DNA of 64,000 nucleotides from Periweissella fabalis (GTDB taxonomy: Bacteria > Bacillota > Bacilli > Lactobacillales > Lactobacillaceae). Of this stretch, positions 26,045 to 36,731 are shown one piece after another (within the stretch, counting starts at the first letter, position 1; every line of letters starts with the position of its first letter). The notes below the pieces were generated by a model. It saw only the letters and a list, made by a program, of their open reading frames with translations. It did no database searches and had not been told where the DNA came from. Both the position numbers and the translations under genes were made by a program. The DNA lies in the NCBI RefSeq assembly GCF_012396505.1, contig NZ_JAAXPN010000008.1:45976-109975 (forward strand). The letters run 5' to 3'.

Positions 26045-28290
26045 TGACACAACGTTGGATATTCCCAGCGTTAGCTACAATTACGATATCAGCCGCTGTC
26101 CTCGAGAATAATTGGTGGGTAATTGTTTTTTTATTTGCATTATTAGTTCGTATTTATTTACTAAAAGAGTCCAAAGTATTAATCATTACCTTGGTTACTT
26201 GTGGATTTTTTTATGGCTTGCTTAACAATTTTGTACAGCAAAATAATCTTTTACAACAACAAGCTCAACAGCAAACTAAACAAATAGTAGATATTAAAGT
26301 CACGGTATGGGTTGACCAAATCGATATTGATGGTAATGTTTTGAAAACAACGGCACTGTTACCACATACAAAAACTAAAATATTAATTAATGCTATTATT
26401 CCAGATGAAATGTTAAAACAACGTTTGGGTCAAGCTACTGGCCAAATTACACTTACTGTCAGGGGGAGTATAAAACCGATTGATCAAGCAACTAATAGTG
26501 GGCAATTTGACAGTCGTAGATTCTATGCTTTACAGCAGATCAATGCAACTTTGAATGCAGCACAGTTGGTAGCAATTCAAATTAATAAAAATCCTGAGAA
26601 TATAATTAGTTGGATTCATCAAGCACGCCAAAAAGTTTTAGACTATTTTGATAAATTGCCAAAGTCATTGCGTTATTACGGTGAAACACTACTTTTAGGT
26701 TATATTAGGCCTGATTTCTATCAAGATAATCAAGGTATTCGTGAATTAGGTTTACTTCATTTGTTTAGTATTTCTGGTTTTCAAGTAACGATGTTGATAA
26801 GCATGATTACATGGTTACTTGGGAAAATACGATTACCAAGTGAAATAACGGCGATATTAATGCTAATTATTTTACCAATGTATTACCTTTTTTCTGGTAG
26901 TATACCATCATTGATTCGGGCAATTATAATTGGAATGTTGGCGCAGTTATTAATAATAATGAAAAAAAATCTTACACCACTAGATGGTTGGAGCATTAGT
27001 TTATTAATAGGTGTATGGCTTGAACCTGGTATTTTGGGGATGCTTGGGGGGCAATTATCTTACTTATTAGCATTAGTTTTTGTACAGGGATTAAAATTTT
27101 GGCAAGAAATTTTAATGATGAATTTAATTACATTGCCACTGTTACTGCATACAACATATCAAACGCATCTGTTAGCTTTTTTAGCGAATTTTGTTTTTAT
27201 TCCATTGTTTACTCACCTAATCGTGCCATTAACTACTATCGGTGTACTTGCCTTTCCAATCGTACCATCGTTAGCAATAGGTGTGGATTATTTAATTACA
27301 TTATTGGCAAATATAATTATGTGGTTAAGTAAGTTGCCAGGTAATATTATTTTTGGCCAATTTAATTCGATATTAGCGATATTAGCAACCGGAATGACCT
27401 TGTATTTAATGCAAAACTTTAAAAGTCGCCGGGGATGGATGGTATTATTGACAGTATATGCTATTGGATTCATTAGTATTAAAATTCCGTTTCATGGTAC
27501 AGTTACATTTGTTGATATCGGTCAAGGTGACAGTATTGTTATTCAGACGCCTATTAATCACCAGGTGACGCTAATTGATACAGGTGGTCGCTTAGCAATT
27601 CCAACTGAACATAATTGGCAGCGACGAATTAAGCAAGCTAAGTCAAATGCAGAAATGTTTCTTGTACCATATTTAATGCAACAAGGAATTGCCGATATTA
27701 AGCAAATTATCTTAACGCATGCTGATGCTGATCATGCCGGTGATATTGAGATTTTGTTAAAGGCATTTAAGGTCCATTGGTTATATGTTGGACAAGGTAT
27801 GGAAAAAATGCCAAAATATCAGTATTTAGCATTAAAATATCACGTTAAGCTAGTAGGTATTCATGCAGGCCAAAAAGTCGTTGATTTACCATTACAAGTT
27901 TTATGGCCAGTTAAAAATGGTCAAGGTAAAAATGAAGATTCGGTAGTTACACTTGGTAAATTTGGTCGATTAAGTTTTTTATTCATGGGTGATCTTGATC
28001 GTGCTAATGAATTGCGATTGCCATTGCAACAAATTAAACCAGTTGATGTCATTAAATTAGGTCATCACGGCAGTAAGACGAGTAGTAGTCAAGACTTTTT
28101 AGAAACACTTAAGCCTAAAGTTGCAATTATCTCAGCGGGACGAAATAATCGGTATCATCACCCGCATGAAGAAACGTTAATGAATTTAGCTCAAAATAAA
28201 ATTCCATATTTTAGTACAGCTAGAGATGGTATGATTAAATATGAATGGTCACAGTTTAGTGACAACTGGTCGAAAATGAAAAGTGAGTAA
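26044..28290 (+). CDS. comEC: ComEC/Rec2 DNA uptake channel
   Basis: Polytopic membrane protein, 748 aa, forming the channel for transforming single-stranded DNA. The first 60 residues are hydrophobic, then an extracellular OB-like DUF4131 region, and the competence domain with many membrane segments (about 225-490; LLHLFSISGFQVTMLI is the signature). The C-terminal metallo-beta-lactamase-like domain includes FVDIGQGDSIVI, LTHADADHAGDI and KLGHHGSKTSSS. The frame is intact. It starts with GTG overlapping the comEB stop. With intact comEA and comEB this suggests competence potential, though not proof. Confidence 0.94.
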   Translation: MTQRWIFPALATITISAAVLENNWWVIVFLFALLVRIYLLKESKVLIITLVTCGFFYGLLNNFVQQNNLLQQQAQQQTKQIVDIKVTVWVDQIDIDGNVLKTTALLPHTKTKILINAIIPDEMLKQRLGQATGQITLTVRGSIKPIDQATNSGQFDSRRFYALQQINATLNAAQLVAIQINKNPENIISWIHQARQKVLDYFDKLPKSLRYYGETLLLGYIRPDFYQDNQGIRELGLLHLFSISGFQVTMLISMITWLLGKIRLPSEITAILMLIILPMYYLFSGSIPSLIRAIIIGMLAQLLIIMKKNLTPLDGWSISLLIGVWLEPGILGMLGGQLSYLLALVFVQGLKFWQEILMMNLITLPLLLHTTYQTHLLAFLANFVFIPLFTHLIVPLTTIGVLAFPIVPSLAIGVDYLITLLANIIMWLSKLPGNIIFGQFNSILAILATGMTLYLMQNFKSRRGWMVLLTVYAIGFISIKIPFHGTVTFVDIGQGDSIVIQTPINHQVTLIDTGGRLAIPTEHNWQRRIKQAKSNAEMFLVPYLMQQGIADIKQIILTHADADHAGDIEILLKAFKVHWLYVGQGMEKMPKYQYLALKYHVKLVGIHAGQKVVDLPLQVLWPVKNGQGKNEDSVVTLGKFGRLSFLFMGDLDRANELRLPLQQIKPVDVIKLGHHGSKTSSSQDFLETLKPKVAIISAGRNNRYHHPHEETLMNLAQNKIPYFSTARDGMIKYEWSQFSDNWSKMKSE

Positions 28291-28296
28291 TATTTA

Positions 28297-29313
28297 ATGA
28301 ACATACATGATTTAATTAACCAAATAAAAAATTCGCCTCAACCAGTATATCTCGTACAGAGCGAACAATTATATCTTATAGAAAGAATTCGTAAAGCTTT
28401 TAAGGAGTTAATAGCTCCTGAAGAGCAAGCTATGAACTATGCAAGTTATGATATGGATGAAGTTGATTTGGAAACAGCATTGGCTGATGCCGCAAATATT
28501 CCTTTTTTTGGTGAACGGCGAGTAGTAATTTTAGAAAAGCCACTCTTCCTAACTGGAGAAACTAAAAAGCAACGTGCTAATCATAACTTAGATGCATTGA
28601 TGGCATATTTGGAACATCCAGAGCCAAATACCATTTTAGTTTTTTTGGCACCATATGAAAAACTGGATAAACGTAAAAAAGTTGTTAAAATGCTTACTAA
28701 ATTAGCAACAATTTTTGATTTTGGAAAAATCTCAGAACGTGAAATCCAAACCTTTATTACTACGGATGTTAAAGAACATGGATTTAACATTGAAGGACGT
28801 GCATTGGATACTTTAGTTCAAAGAACAAATGCCGACTTAACAATTATAATGCAAGAATTGAGTAAACTTTATTTGTATTGTTATCAAGAAAAGATAATTA
28901 ACCAAAAGGCAGTTGAAGAATTAGTTACTAAATCATTGACTGAAAATGTTTTTGATTTGGTGACAGCAGTGTTAGCACGTCAGACGAGTAATGCATTAGC
29001 TCTATACCATGAACTTAAAGCTAATGGTGAGGAACCACTTAAAATGAATGCATTATTAATTGGACAGTTTCGATTATTACTACAAGTTAAAGGCTTGATG
29101 AATAAAGTACGTAATGAGAAGGAGTTAGCAACTCAACTTAAGGTACATCCATATCGAGTTAAATTAGCAAATCAAGCAAGCAAGCGTTTTAGTTTACAAG
29201 ACTTAAGTCAAGCATATTTAGGATTATTTGATCTAGAGAAGCAATTAAAAAGTACTAGTCGAAATCCAGAGATGTTATTTGAATTATTTATGATTAATTT
29301 TGTAAATAAATAA
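28297..29313 (+). CDS. holA: DNA polymerase III subunit delta
   Basis: Clamp-loader subunit that opens the sliding clamp, 338 aa. An N-terminal AAA+-like domain (PVYLVQSEQLYLIERIRKAF; FFGERRVVILEKPLFL), a middle domain and a helical collar (about 210-338; NPEMLFELFMINFV at the end). It lacks an ATP-binding P-loop, as expected for delta. It starts 6 bp after comEC, and comEC-holA is the usual order. Confidence 0.93.
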   Translation: MNIHDLINQIKNSPQPVYLVQSEQLYLIERIRKAFKELIAPEEQAMNYASYDMDEVDLETALADAANIPFFGERRVVILEKPLFLTGETKKQRANHNLDALMAYLEHPEPNTILVFLAPYEKLDKRKKVVKMLTKLATIFDFGKISEREIQTFITTDVKEHGFNIEGRALDTLVQRTNADLTIIMQELSKLYLYCYQEKIINQKAVEELVTKSLTENVFDLVTAVLARQTSNALALYHELKANGEEPLKMNALLIGQFRLLLQVKGLMNKVRNEKELATQLKVHPYRVKLANQASKRFSLQDLSQAYLGLFDLEKQLKSTSRNPEMLFELFMINFVNK

Positions 29314-29319
29314 ATTTTT

Positions 29320-29447
29320 CTTGCATTACTAAAGCAAGACGTGTAATATTATAAAAGTGCTAAAGAGCACAGCCTTTTACTTAGTTTATCGGTTCACCGT
29401 CGATTTACTCGGTTTTTGGAATAAATAAAGAAAGGTGGAAATAACCC
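29320..29447 (+). promoter_or_regulatory. rpsO promoter and probable S15-binding leader
   Basis: TTGCAT (29321) with TAATAT/TATTAT boxes form the promoter. The leader (about 29360-29425) contains GC-containing islands (AGAGCACAGCC, TCGGTTCACCGTCGA, ACTCGG) that can pair locally, in otherwise AT-rich sequence just before the ribosome binding site. Ribosomal protein S15 represses its own mRNA through such leaders in several phyla. Assignment here is by position and appearance only. Confidence 0.45.
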
Positions 29448-29717
29448 ATGGCTATTTCACAAGCACGTAAGAACGAACTTATTAAGCAATTTGGTCGTCA
29501 CGAAGGCGATACTGGTTCTGTTGAAGTTCAAGTTGCAGTCCTTACTGAAGACATCAACGAATTGAACGCTCACTTCTCAATTCACAAGCACGACTTCCAC
29601 TCACAACGTGGTTTAATGAAGAAGATCGGTCACCGTCGTAACTTATTACGTTACCTCCGTAACTCAGATGTTCAACGTTACCGTGAATTGATTAAGGCAC
29701 TTGGTTTGCGTCGTTAA
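29448..29717 (+). CDS. rpsO: 30S ribosomal protein S15
   Basis: Primary 16S rRNA-binding protein, 89 aa, standard length. Conserved [25 protein letters not shown] (positions about 45-70, key residues H46, D49, H51, S52, RR) binds the central domain of 16S rRNA. AAAGGTGG precedes the ATG. Codons are of the highly expressed class. Confidence 0.98.
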   Translation: MAISQARKNELIKQFGRHEGDTGSVEVQVAVLTEDINELNAHFSIHKHDFHSQRGLMKKIGHRRNLLRYLRNSDVQRYRELIKALGLRR

Positions 29718-29780
29718 TATTTTTATTAATAACACAAAGTAACTGCTATCTAACAGAAAAAAGACCAGGAGGAATTATCA

Positions 29781-30035
29781 ATGCCAGTTATTGAATCTTC
29801 AATCCAACGTGTCCGCACTAACGAAAAAGCGCAAGCTCGCCGTGCTTCTCAATTGAGCTCATACCGTACTCAAGTTAAGAAGTTCGTTGCTGCTGCTGCT
29901 GCCGGTGCTGACAATGCTCAAGACTTATATGTTGTTGCTTCTTCAGCAATCGACAAAGCTGTGAGCAAGGGTTTGATCAAAAAGAACAAAGCATCACGTG
30001 ATAAGTCACGTTTGGCTGCTAAGTTGAGCAAGTAA
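29781..30035 (+). CDS. rpsT: 30S ribosomal protein S20
   Basis: Helical 16S rRNA-binding protein of 84 aa. The N-terminal basic region [15 protein letters not shown] and the C-terminal [20 protein letters not shown] are typical. AGGAGG precedes the ATG. There is no terminator between rpsO and rpsT, so they are likely co-transcribed, and a strong terminator follows. Confidence 0.97.
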   Translation: MPVIESSIQRVRTNEKAQARRASQLSSYRTQVKKFVAAAAAGADNAQDLYVVASSAIDKAVSKGLIKKNKASRDKSRLAAKLSK

Positions 30036-30044
30036 TTGCAATTT

Positions 30045-30087
30045 AAAAAGTTCTATGATGATTTAATTCATCGTAGAACTTTTTTTG
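30045..30087 (+). terminator. rho-independent terminator of rpsO-rpsT
   Basis: 16-bp stem AAAAAGTTCTATGATG / CATCGTAGAACTTTTT (one G-T pair), 8-nt loop, T run. Confidence 0.93.
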
Positions 30088-30186
30088 TGCAATAAATAAT
30101 TTTAATTACCTATTCCAGTTGCTCAGACTTTCAATTTAATGATACTATTTTAAGTAGAAATTAGAAAGAAATCAGGGATACACATA

Positions 30187-30864
30187 ATGGATGGACATAA
30201 ATTATCGCAACGCCTTGCAGCAGTTGCACAAATGGTGCCAAATGGTGCACGAATTGCAGATATCGGCTCAGATCATGCCTATTTACCAGTCAATTTACTC
30301 TTAAATAAAAAAATTGATTTTGCCGTGGCTGGTGAGGTTGCAATTGGACCAATGAAAAATGCGGCTTCGGAAGTCAATAAACAAGGTTTTCAAGATAAAA
30401 TTATTGTGCGATTAGCTGATGGTTTAGCGGCAATCGAACCCGATGATGCCATTGATACGGTAGTTATTGCAGGAATGGGAGGCATTTTAATTAGTAAAAT
30501 TTTGGATGCTGGCCCTCGATTTGATACCTTAATATTACAGCCTAATACAGATGAAGCCACTGTTCGTGAATGGTTAGAAGCACATGATTATCAAATTATT
30601 GCTGAAGATATTATTACTGAAGATAAGCACACATATGAGTTAATTAAAGCAGTTCCTGGCAAGATGAGTTTATCAGATCGTGAAAAGCAATTTGGGCCAT
30701 ATTTAAGTACTACACAATCATCAGTTTGGCGCGCAAAATGGGAACATGAATTAGCACGTAAGGAAAAGGTCTTAGGTTTCTTGCAAGCGGCAACACCATT
30801 ACACGAAGATCGGATTGCTGCAACTAAGGCTGAGATTACAGTAATTCAAGGAGTATTAAAATGA
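30187..30864 (+). CDS. trmK: tRNA (adenine22-N1)-methyltransferase TrmK
   Basis: SAM-dependent methyltransferase of 225 aa modifying A22 of tRNA. The Rossmann domain has ARIADIGSDHAYLPV (SAM loop, about 20-34) and DTVVIAGMGGILISKIL (about 91-107). A C-terminal helical domain follows. Its stop codon overlaps the start of the next gene as ATGA, an arrangement conserved in Firmicutes. The ribosome binding site is weak (CAGGGA). Confidence 0.93.
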   Translation: MDGHKLSQRLAAVAQMVPNGARIADIGSDHAYLPVNLLLNKKIDFAVAGEVAIGPMKNAASEVNKQGFQDKIIVRLADGLAAIEPDDAIDTVVIAGMGGILISKILDAGPRFDTLILQPNTDEATVREWLEAHDYQIIAEDIITEDKHTYELIKAVPGKMSLSDREKQFGPYLSTTQSSVWRAKWEHELARKEKVLGFLQAATPLHEDRIAATKAEITVIQGVLK

Positions 30865-31667
30865 CAGTTATTCGTGGATATGAACTTGTTAAGCGACTTG
30901 AGGAATTTGCACCATTAGAGTTAGCTGAAAGTTGGGATCACAGTGGTCTACAAATTGGCGATTTGAAGAAGCCAATTCATAAAGTTATGACAACTTTAGA
31001 TGTGCGTCCAGAAGTTGTTCAAGAAGCAATTTCATTAGGTGTAGATTTTATTTTAGCGCACCATCCGGTGATGTTTAAACCAGCCTATGACTTAGATTTA
31101 ACAAATCCTCAAAATCGGATGTATGCAGATTTATTACGTCATAACATTACGGTTTATGCTGCTCATACGAATCTTGATAAAGTTAGTGATGGGATGAATG
31201 ATTGGTTAGCCCAAATTATTGGTTTGCCAGAAACAACCCCGCTAAATCCAGAAGTAAATCAACCTGGGATTGGCTTGGGTCGCATTGGAAATTTACCAGC
31301 GCCAACGTTATTAAAGGATTTTGCTAATCGATTGAAGCAGACATTTAAAGTTGAACATGTGCGGTTAATAACGACAGATACTGATCAATTTATTAAACGA
31401 GTGGCGATTATTGGTGGGGCAGGTTCAGAATTCTATAAAGAAGCTAAAAGTCAAGGAGCAGATGTGCTAGTGACGGCTGATGTAAGCTATCATGTGGCTC
31501 ATGATATTTTGGTAAGTGGAATATCAGTAATTGATCCTGGACATCATATGGAATTTTGGATGAAAACTGCAATGCAACAATTTATTAAAGATTGGTCAAA
31601 TGACGCCGAATGGGAATTAGATGTAGTACAATCTAATATAAACACGGATCCATTCCGATTTGTTTAA
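30861..31667 (+). CDS. Nif3-like dinuclear metal centre protein (GTP cyclohydrolase 1 type 2 family)
   Basis: Nif3/YqfO family protein of 268 aa, the short form without the central insert found in Bacillus YqfO (about 370 aa). Metal ligands are in [10 protein letters not shown] (about 66-75) and [15 protein letters not shown] (about 96-110), and near the C-terminus in GHHMEFWMK. The molecular role is not settled; it is usually coupled to trmK, as here (4-bp overlap). Confidence 0.9.
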   Translation: MTVIRGYELVKRLEEFAPLELAESWDHSGLQIGDLKKPIHKVMTTLDVRPEVVQEAISLGVDFILAHHPVMFKPAYDLDLTNPQNRMYADLLRHNITVYAAHTNLDKVSDGMNDWLAQIIGLPETTPLNPEVNQPGIGLGRIGNLPAPTLLKDFANRLKQTFKVEHVRLITTDTDQFIKRVAIIGGAGSEFYKEAKSQGADVLVTADVSYHVAHDILVSGISVIDPGHHMEFWMKTAMQQFIKDWSNDAEWELDVVQSNINTDPFRFV

Positions 31668-31690
31668 GTCAAAGAAAGAGGTATAAGCAA

Positions 31691-32920
31691 TTGGCTAAAT
31701 ACGAAAATTTAGTACCACGTTTTATCAAATATGCGAAAGTTAACACTCGTTCAAACGAGGAATCAACGACTGTTCCATCCGATCCTAAGGAAGTTGCGTT
31801 TTTAGCAGATTTAGCAACTGAATTAAAGACAATTGGTTTGCAAAATGTGCGAACTATGAAAGATGGTTATGTTTTTGCTGAGTTAGCAAGTAACATCGAT
31901 AAAGATGTACCAACGATTGGTTTTATTTCACACGTTGATACGGCCGATTTCAATTCTGAAAACGTGCAACCACAAATCCACGAAAACTATGACGGTAAGT
32001 CAGATCTTAAGTTGAGTGATGAATGGACTTTAAGCCAAGCTGAATTCCCTAACATGAAGAACTATGAAGGTCACACTTTAATTACTTCAGATGGTAGCAC
32101 TTTACTTGGTGCTGATGACAAAGCTGGGGTAGCTGAAATTATTGCTGCCATGGAATACTTGATTGCTAACCCGGATGTTAAGCATGGAACCATCAAAGTG
32201 GCCTTTGGTCCCGATGAAGAAATTGGTATTGGTGCTGATAACTTTGATACGAAAGAATTTGGTGCTGATTTTGCCTATACTGTTGATGGCGGTCCATTAG
32301 GTGAATTGGAATGGGAAACTTTCAATGCGGCCGATGCTAAAATCTCAGTGCAAGGTAAAAATGTGCACCCTGGTTCAGCTAAAGACACAATGATCAATGC
32401 AATTCAAGTTGTGATGGATTTCCATGCAGCTTTACCAGAACATGATCGTCCAGAACACACTGAAGGAACTGAAGGTTTCTGGCACGCCATGCAAATTGGT
32501 GGTTCACCAGAAGCCGCTACTATTCGTTACATTGTCCGTGACCACGATCGTCAAAAGTTTGAAGAACGTAAGCAATTACTTCTTACAATCGCTGACAAGA
32601 TGAATGCTGACTTTGGTAGTGACCGGATTAAGGTTGAAATCAAAGATCAATACTTTAACATGGGTGAAGTTTTAAAAGATGACATGCGTTCAGTTGACTT
32701 AGCAGCCAATGCGATGAAGGCGCTTGATATTAAGCCATTAATCGAACCAGTTCGTGGTGGGACTGATGGTTCTAAGATTACTTTCCTTGGCACACCAACA
32801 CCAAACCTCTTTGCTGGTGGTGAAAACATGCACTCACGGTTCGAATTTGTTTCTGCACAAGTTATGGAACAAGCGGTTGACACTTTATTAAAGATTTCAG
32901 AATTAAATATTGCTGACTAA
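31691..32920 (+). CDS. pepT: peptidase T (tripeptide aminopeptidase)
   Basis: Cytoplasmic M20-family zinc peptidase, 409 aa, releasing N-terminal residues from tripeptides. Zinc ligands and catalytic residues are in [11 protein letters not shown] (about 77-87), [12 protein letters not shown] (about 140) and [12 protein letters not shown] (about 173-184). The dimerisation domain contains [16 protein letters not shown], and the last ligand region is [15 protein letters not shown]. The start is TTG after AAAGAGGT. It is monocistronic with a terminator shared with the convergent gene. Confidence 0.96.
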   Translation: MAKYENLVPRFIKYAKVNTRSNEESTTVPSDPKEVAFLADLATELKTIGLQNVRTMKDGYVFAELASNIDKDVPTIGFISHVDTADFNSENVQPQIHENYDGKSDLKLSDEWTLSQAEFPNMKNYEGHTLITSDGSTLLGADDKAGVAEIIAAMEYLIANPDVKHGTIKVAFGPDEEIGIGADNFDTKEFGADFAYTVDGGPLGELEWETFNAADAKISVQGKNVHPGSAKDTMINAIQVVMDFHAALPEHDRPEHTEGTEGFWHAMQIGGSPEAATIRYIVRDHDRQKFEERKQLLLTIADKMNADFGSDRIKVEIKDQYFNMGEVLKDDMRSVDLAANAMKALDIKPLIEPVRGGTDGSKITFLGTPTPNLFAGGENMHSRFEFVSAQVMEQAVDTLLKISELNIAD

Positions 32921-32933
32921 TTGCTAGTAAATA

Positions 32934-32964
32934 AAAAAAGTTCGGGTTATCCCGAACTTTTTTT
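32934..32964. terminator. bidirectional terminator between pepT and the DUF2929-like gene
   Basis: AAAAAAGTTCGGG / CCCGAACTTTTTT stem with a TTAT loop, A and T runs on both sides. Confidence 0.93.
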
Positions 32965-33145
32965 ATTGTTGTTTGTTGGCACCAGTTGAAATTTTTGAAA
33001 AGATAATCGCACCGGCAAGACCAATAAAAATGGCCCAGATGGCGATGAAGGCAGGTGAGTATGCACCACCTTCAAGAGCATGACCAATATAACCAATAAT
33101 TTCACCGAAAATCAATGCCCAAAAAGCACCCATAAAGTATTTCAT
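32963..33145 (-). CDS. small membrane protein, DUF2929 (YjzD)-like
   Basis: 60-aa protein with two membrane segments (about 3-24 and 34-53) separated by the short loop HALEGGAYS, the layout of DUF2929/YjzD proteins. Start chosen at the ATG (33145): AAAGGTG lies 8 nt upstream, whereas an in-frame GTG at 33154 would fall within the ribosome binding site. Function is unknown. It is divergent from dnaE, the position it often has in lactobacilli. Confidence 0.72.
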   Translation of the reverse strand: MKYFMGAFWALIFGEIIGYIGHALEGGAYSPAFIAIWAIFIGLAGAIIFSKISTGANKQQ

Positions 33146-33281
33146 AATATACACCTTTTCGTTTATTCATTATTTCACTATTAGTTTACGCTCTCTATAT
33201 TTAAATGCAAGCGTAAATGTTTTTGCTATAATAACAGTATCAACTCTAGAGAATACTTCGTTAAATGAAAGGGGGATTAAA

Positions 33282-36200
33282 ATGAGTTATTTTCCAATTC
33301 AAGCATTAAGTGCATATAGCTTATTAAAAAGTCCAACCACCCCTAAAGAATTAGTAATCAAAGCTAAAGAACTTGGTTATCAAAATATTGGGTTAACTGA
33401 TATTGATGTAATGTATGGTGTTGTTGACTTTTATAATGCTGCCATTGCTGCAGATATGAAACCAATTTTAGGTTTAACTTTAAAAATAAATGGCCTTGTT
33501 AATCAAAGCACAATAGGTTCAATTATTTTAATTGCGAAGAATAGCCGCGGATATCAAAATCTGATGAAAATATCATCATATAAGATGACACTTGCTAATC
33601 CAGCTGATGCTAATTTTGAAGTGATTGAAAATTATTTAAGTGATTTAATTGCTATTAGCCCAGTAGGTGGTGAAATTGATCAGTTACTACAACAAGGTCA
33701 AGTAACATTAGCAGAGCAGGTTGCTAAGCAATTCAAGCAGTTATTTGATACCGAATCCGTTTATTTAGGAATCAACTTAAGCCAAGCACTGACACATCGG
33801 CAATATTTACAGGAATTTAGTGTGAATGTGAAAATTCCGTTAGTTGTGGATGAACCAGTTTACTATGTAGCAGCTAATGATTTTTTCGCAAGTAAAGTTT
33901 TACAAGCAATTGATGCTAATATTGTTTTGAGTAATTTAGGCCAGGCACGTAGCGAAATGGGTGCTAATTACTTGAAGCCAGTTGCCAAAATAGAGTTAGC
34001 CTATAAGCAAGCAGGCTTAGAGATGGTATTTGAAAATAATACACGGTTGGCTTCACAAATTAATGTTGAGTTGAACTTCAAGCAACCGCAGTTGCCGGTA
34101 TTTTCATTGCCAGTGGGAATACAAACGCAGGCTTATTTAGCTGAAATTAGTCACAAAGGATTAGAGAAACGTGGTTTAACTGATGAAAAATATCAAAAAC
34201 GTTTAGCCCATGAATTGACAATTATTAACCAATTGGGGTTCAATGATTACTTTTTAATAATATGGGATGTTATTAAATGGGCACACCAACAAGGAATTCA
34301 AACAGGCCCCGGCCGTGGATCAGCTGCAGGATCATTAGTCGCTTATGCATTAATGATTACAGACGTTGATCCTATTAAATATGATTTATTATTTGAACGA
34401 TTTTTAAATCCCGATCGAGCACAAATGCCAGATATTGATTTAGATTTACCCGATAATCGTCGTGAAGAGGTTTTGAATTATGTACATGATAAATACGGTC
34501 ATACCCATGTAGCTCAAATTATTACATTTGGTACTTTAGCTGCCAAGCAAGTTATTCGTGATACTGGCCGAGTTTTTGGTTATACACAACCTCAATTATC
34601 TCAATTAGCAAAGGCTCTCCCAAATGCACCACATATTACATTAAAAAGTGTCATTGAAAAATCACGATCTTTTCAAAATATTATTAATGATTTGCCTAAT
34701 GGTGCTTTATTATTAAATGTAGCTCAACAATTGGAAGGTTTACCACGTAATTATAGTACCCACGCAGCTGGAGTAGTGATTTCACAAGAACCTTTAACAG
34801 ACATTGTAGCAGTCCAAAATGGACCAGATAAGCGGTTAATGACTCAACTACCTAAGAATCCAGTTGAGGCTCTAGGACTCCTTAAAATGGATTTCCTAGG
34901 CTTACGTAATTTAACACTTCTTGATACAACGCTTAAGTTAATTCATGAGACATCCCCTAAATTCGATCTCTCTACAATTCCATTTGATGATCAAGAAACG
35001 TTGACCTTATTTCAAAATGCTAAAACGAATGGAATTTTTCAGTTTGAATCGGAAGGAATAAAAAAAGTGTTACGGCAATTAAAACCAGATTCTTTTGAAA
35101 TGATTGCTGCCGTTAATGCACTCTTTCGACCAGGACCAATGGAAAATATTTCACGATTTGTAGCACGTAAACACGGTAAAGAACCAATTACCTATCCTGA
35201 TCCTATTTTGCAACCTATTTTGGCACCAACCTTTGGGATTATTGTCTACCAAGAGCAAGTTATGCGAGTTGCTTCAGTATTAGCTGGTTTTAGTTTGGCT
35301 CAAGCTGATATGCTTCGGCGTGCAATTAGTAAAAAAGATGCACAAAAGATTAATGTCTTACGGCAACAATTTATTCAAGGAGCTATTAAATTAGGGCATG
35401 CCCAAGCTGTTGCTGTGACTGTATATGATTATATTGAAGCATTTGCTAACTATGGATTTAATCGTTCGCATGCTATTGCATATTCAAAAATGGCATATCA
35501 ATTAGCTTTTTTAAAAGTTCATTTTCCTCGTGAATTTTTCATTGCCTTAATTAACGCCAACACAGGGAACATTGACAAATTAGGAGTTTACATACAAGAG
35601 CTTCGACAAGTTGGGATTACAGTAGTTGGCCCAGACATTAATCGTAGTAATCATGATTTTATTAGTGCGGATGGGGCAGTTCGATTTGGATTATCTGCTA
35701 TTAAAGGATTGCGGAGTGATTTTATTAATGAATTATTGAATGAACGAAATGCTCATGGTCGTTTTGAAAGTTTACCCAATTTAATTAGTCGTTTAAATGA
35801 TAAATGGCGTAATGAGAAGATGTTTACAATATTAATTAAAGCTGGTGCATGTGATAATTTAGGTTACAACCGTAAAGAATTGCTACAAGCACTAAACGGT
35901 ATTTTAGAGGCAGTTGGTTTATCGGGTAGTTCAATGTCATTATTTGCTACAATGGCTCCTAAAATCGCTAAGTTACCAGATTTTAAATTATCTGAAAAAT
36001 TAGCAATGGAAATTGAAACATTAGGAATCTACGTTTCAGCACATCCAGTTACCCAATATCGGCACTTAGCTAAACAGATAAACATAACAGCAATTAATCA
36101 GTTGCAAATTAATGCAAAGGTTAATCTAGTGATTTTAATCACAAAAATACATGTAATTCGAACTAAAACTGGTAAAGAGATGGCATTTCTGACAGCAACT

Positions 36201-36629
36201 GATCAAACTGGTGAGTTAAGCATAACCTTATTCCCACAAGTATATAACCAATTTAAAGCACAAATTAGTCTGGGAAAAGTATATGTTTTAAGAGGGAAAG
36301 TCGAGCAAGGACGCGAGATACAAGTTATAGCTGATTATATGAAATTAGCAAGTGAAGTCATACTAAAAAATGATAATAATATAAGTGAAAAACCGCAAGG
36401 AAAGTGGTTTTTGAAGCTAGCTAAAGATAAAAATCGACTTAAAATTGAAAATGAATTACGGCAAATTTTACAGGCAAATCATGGTGATAATCCAGTTATT
36501 TTAGTTTATGAAATCGATAATCGTAAAATTTTAATGTCAAAGGAGTGGTGGCTTAAAAAAAATCAACAATTGATGGAATCGCTTACATCATTGTTAGGAC
36601 AAGGAAACGTAATTTTTAAGGATAATTAA
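33282..36629 (+). CDS. dnaE: DNA polymerase III alpha subunit DnaE
   Basis: Replicative polymerase of the DnaE class, 1115 aa, working beside PolC. The N-terminal PHP domain (about 1-210) has lost its metal ligands: the usual HxxxH near the start reads PIQAL, so it is presumably non-catalytic, as is common in DnaE of Firmicutes. The polymerase core includes GPGRGSAAGSLVAY (about 343), catalytic PDIDLDLPD (about 384-392), FQFESEGIKKVLRQL and NYGFNRSHAIAYS. An OB domain follows near 940-1030. AAAGGGGG precedes the ATG. The next gene is pyk, with no pfkA. Confidence 0.96.
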   Translation: MSYFPIQALSAYSLLKSPTTPKELVIKAKELGYQNIGLTDIDVMYGVVDFYNAAIAADMKPILGLTLKINGLVNQSTIGSIILIAKNSRGYQNLMKISSYKMTLANPADANFEVIENYLSDLIAISPVGGEIDQLLQQGQVTLAEQVAKQFKQLFDTESVYLGINLSQALTHRQYLQEFSVNVKIPLVVDEPVYYVAANDFFASKVLQAIDANIVLSNLGQARSEMGANYLKPVAKIELAYKQAGLEMVFENNTRLASQINVELNFKQPQLPVFSLPVGIQTQAYLAEISHKGLEKRGLTDEKYQKRLAHELTIINQLGFNDYFLIIWDVIKWAHQQGIQTGPGRGSAAGSLVAYALMITDVDPIKYDLLFERFLNPDRAQMPDIDLDLPDNRREEVLNYVHDKYGHTHVAQIITFGTLAAKQVIRDTGRVFGYTQPQLSQLAKALPNAPHITLKSVIEKSRSFQNIINDLPNGALLLNVAQQLEGLPRNYSTHAAGVVISQEPLTDIVAVQNGPDKRLMTQLPKNPVEALGLLKMDFLGLRNLTLLDTTLKLIHETSPKFDLSTIPFDDQETLTLFQNAKTNGIFQFESEGIKKVLRQLKPDSFEMIAAVNALFRPGPMENISRFVARKHGKEPITYPDPILQPILAPTFGIIVYQEQVMRVASVLAGFSLAQADMLRRAISKKDAQKINVLRQQFIQGAIKLGHAQAVAVTVYDYIEAFANYGFNRSHAIAYSKMAYQLAFLKVHFPREFFIALINANTGNIDKLGVYIQELRQVGITVVGPDINRSNHDFISADGAVRFGLSAIKGLRSDFINELLNERNAHGRFESLPNLISRLNDKWRNEKMFTILIKAGACDNLGYNRKELLQALNGILEAVGLSGSSMSLFATMAPKIAKLPDFKLSEKLAMEIETLGIYVSAHPVTQYRHLAKQINITAINQLQINAKVNLVILITKIHVIRTKTGKEMAFLTATDQTGELSITLFPQVYNQFKAQISLGKVYVLRGKVEQGREIQVIADYMKLASEVILKNDNNISEKPQGKWFLKLAKDKNRLKIENELRQILQANHGDNPVILVYEIDNRKILMSKEWWLKKNQQLMESLTSLLGQGNVIFKDN

Positions 36630-36658
36630 GTCTGATTTTTTAATCAAGAAGGCTCATA

Positions 36659-36670
36659 TTTATCGATAAA
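36659..36670. promoter_or_regulatory. 12-bp palindrome upstream of pyk
   Basis: TTTATCGATAAA lies in the 102-bp dnaE-pyk gap, in the likely promoter zone (TATCAT at 36677-36682). No clear terminator of dnaE is visible, only a 5-bp hairpin near 36633. Confidence 0.3.
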
Positions 36671-36731
36671 ATGTGTTATCATACACAAGGAATGAAAATT
36701 TATAGTTATATCTAAGGAGATATGTTACGTC

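Noticed and set aside
33206..33219. cre-like sequence TGCAAGCGTAAATG before dnaE
   Set aside because: The 3' half lacks the conserved CA, and dnaE is not an expected CcpA target.
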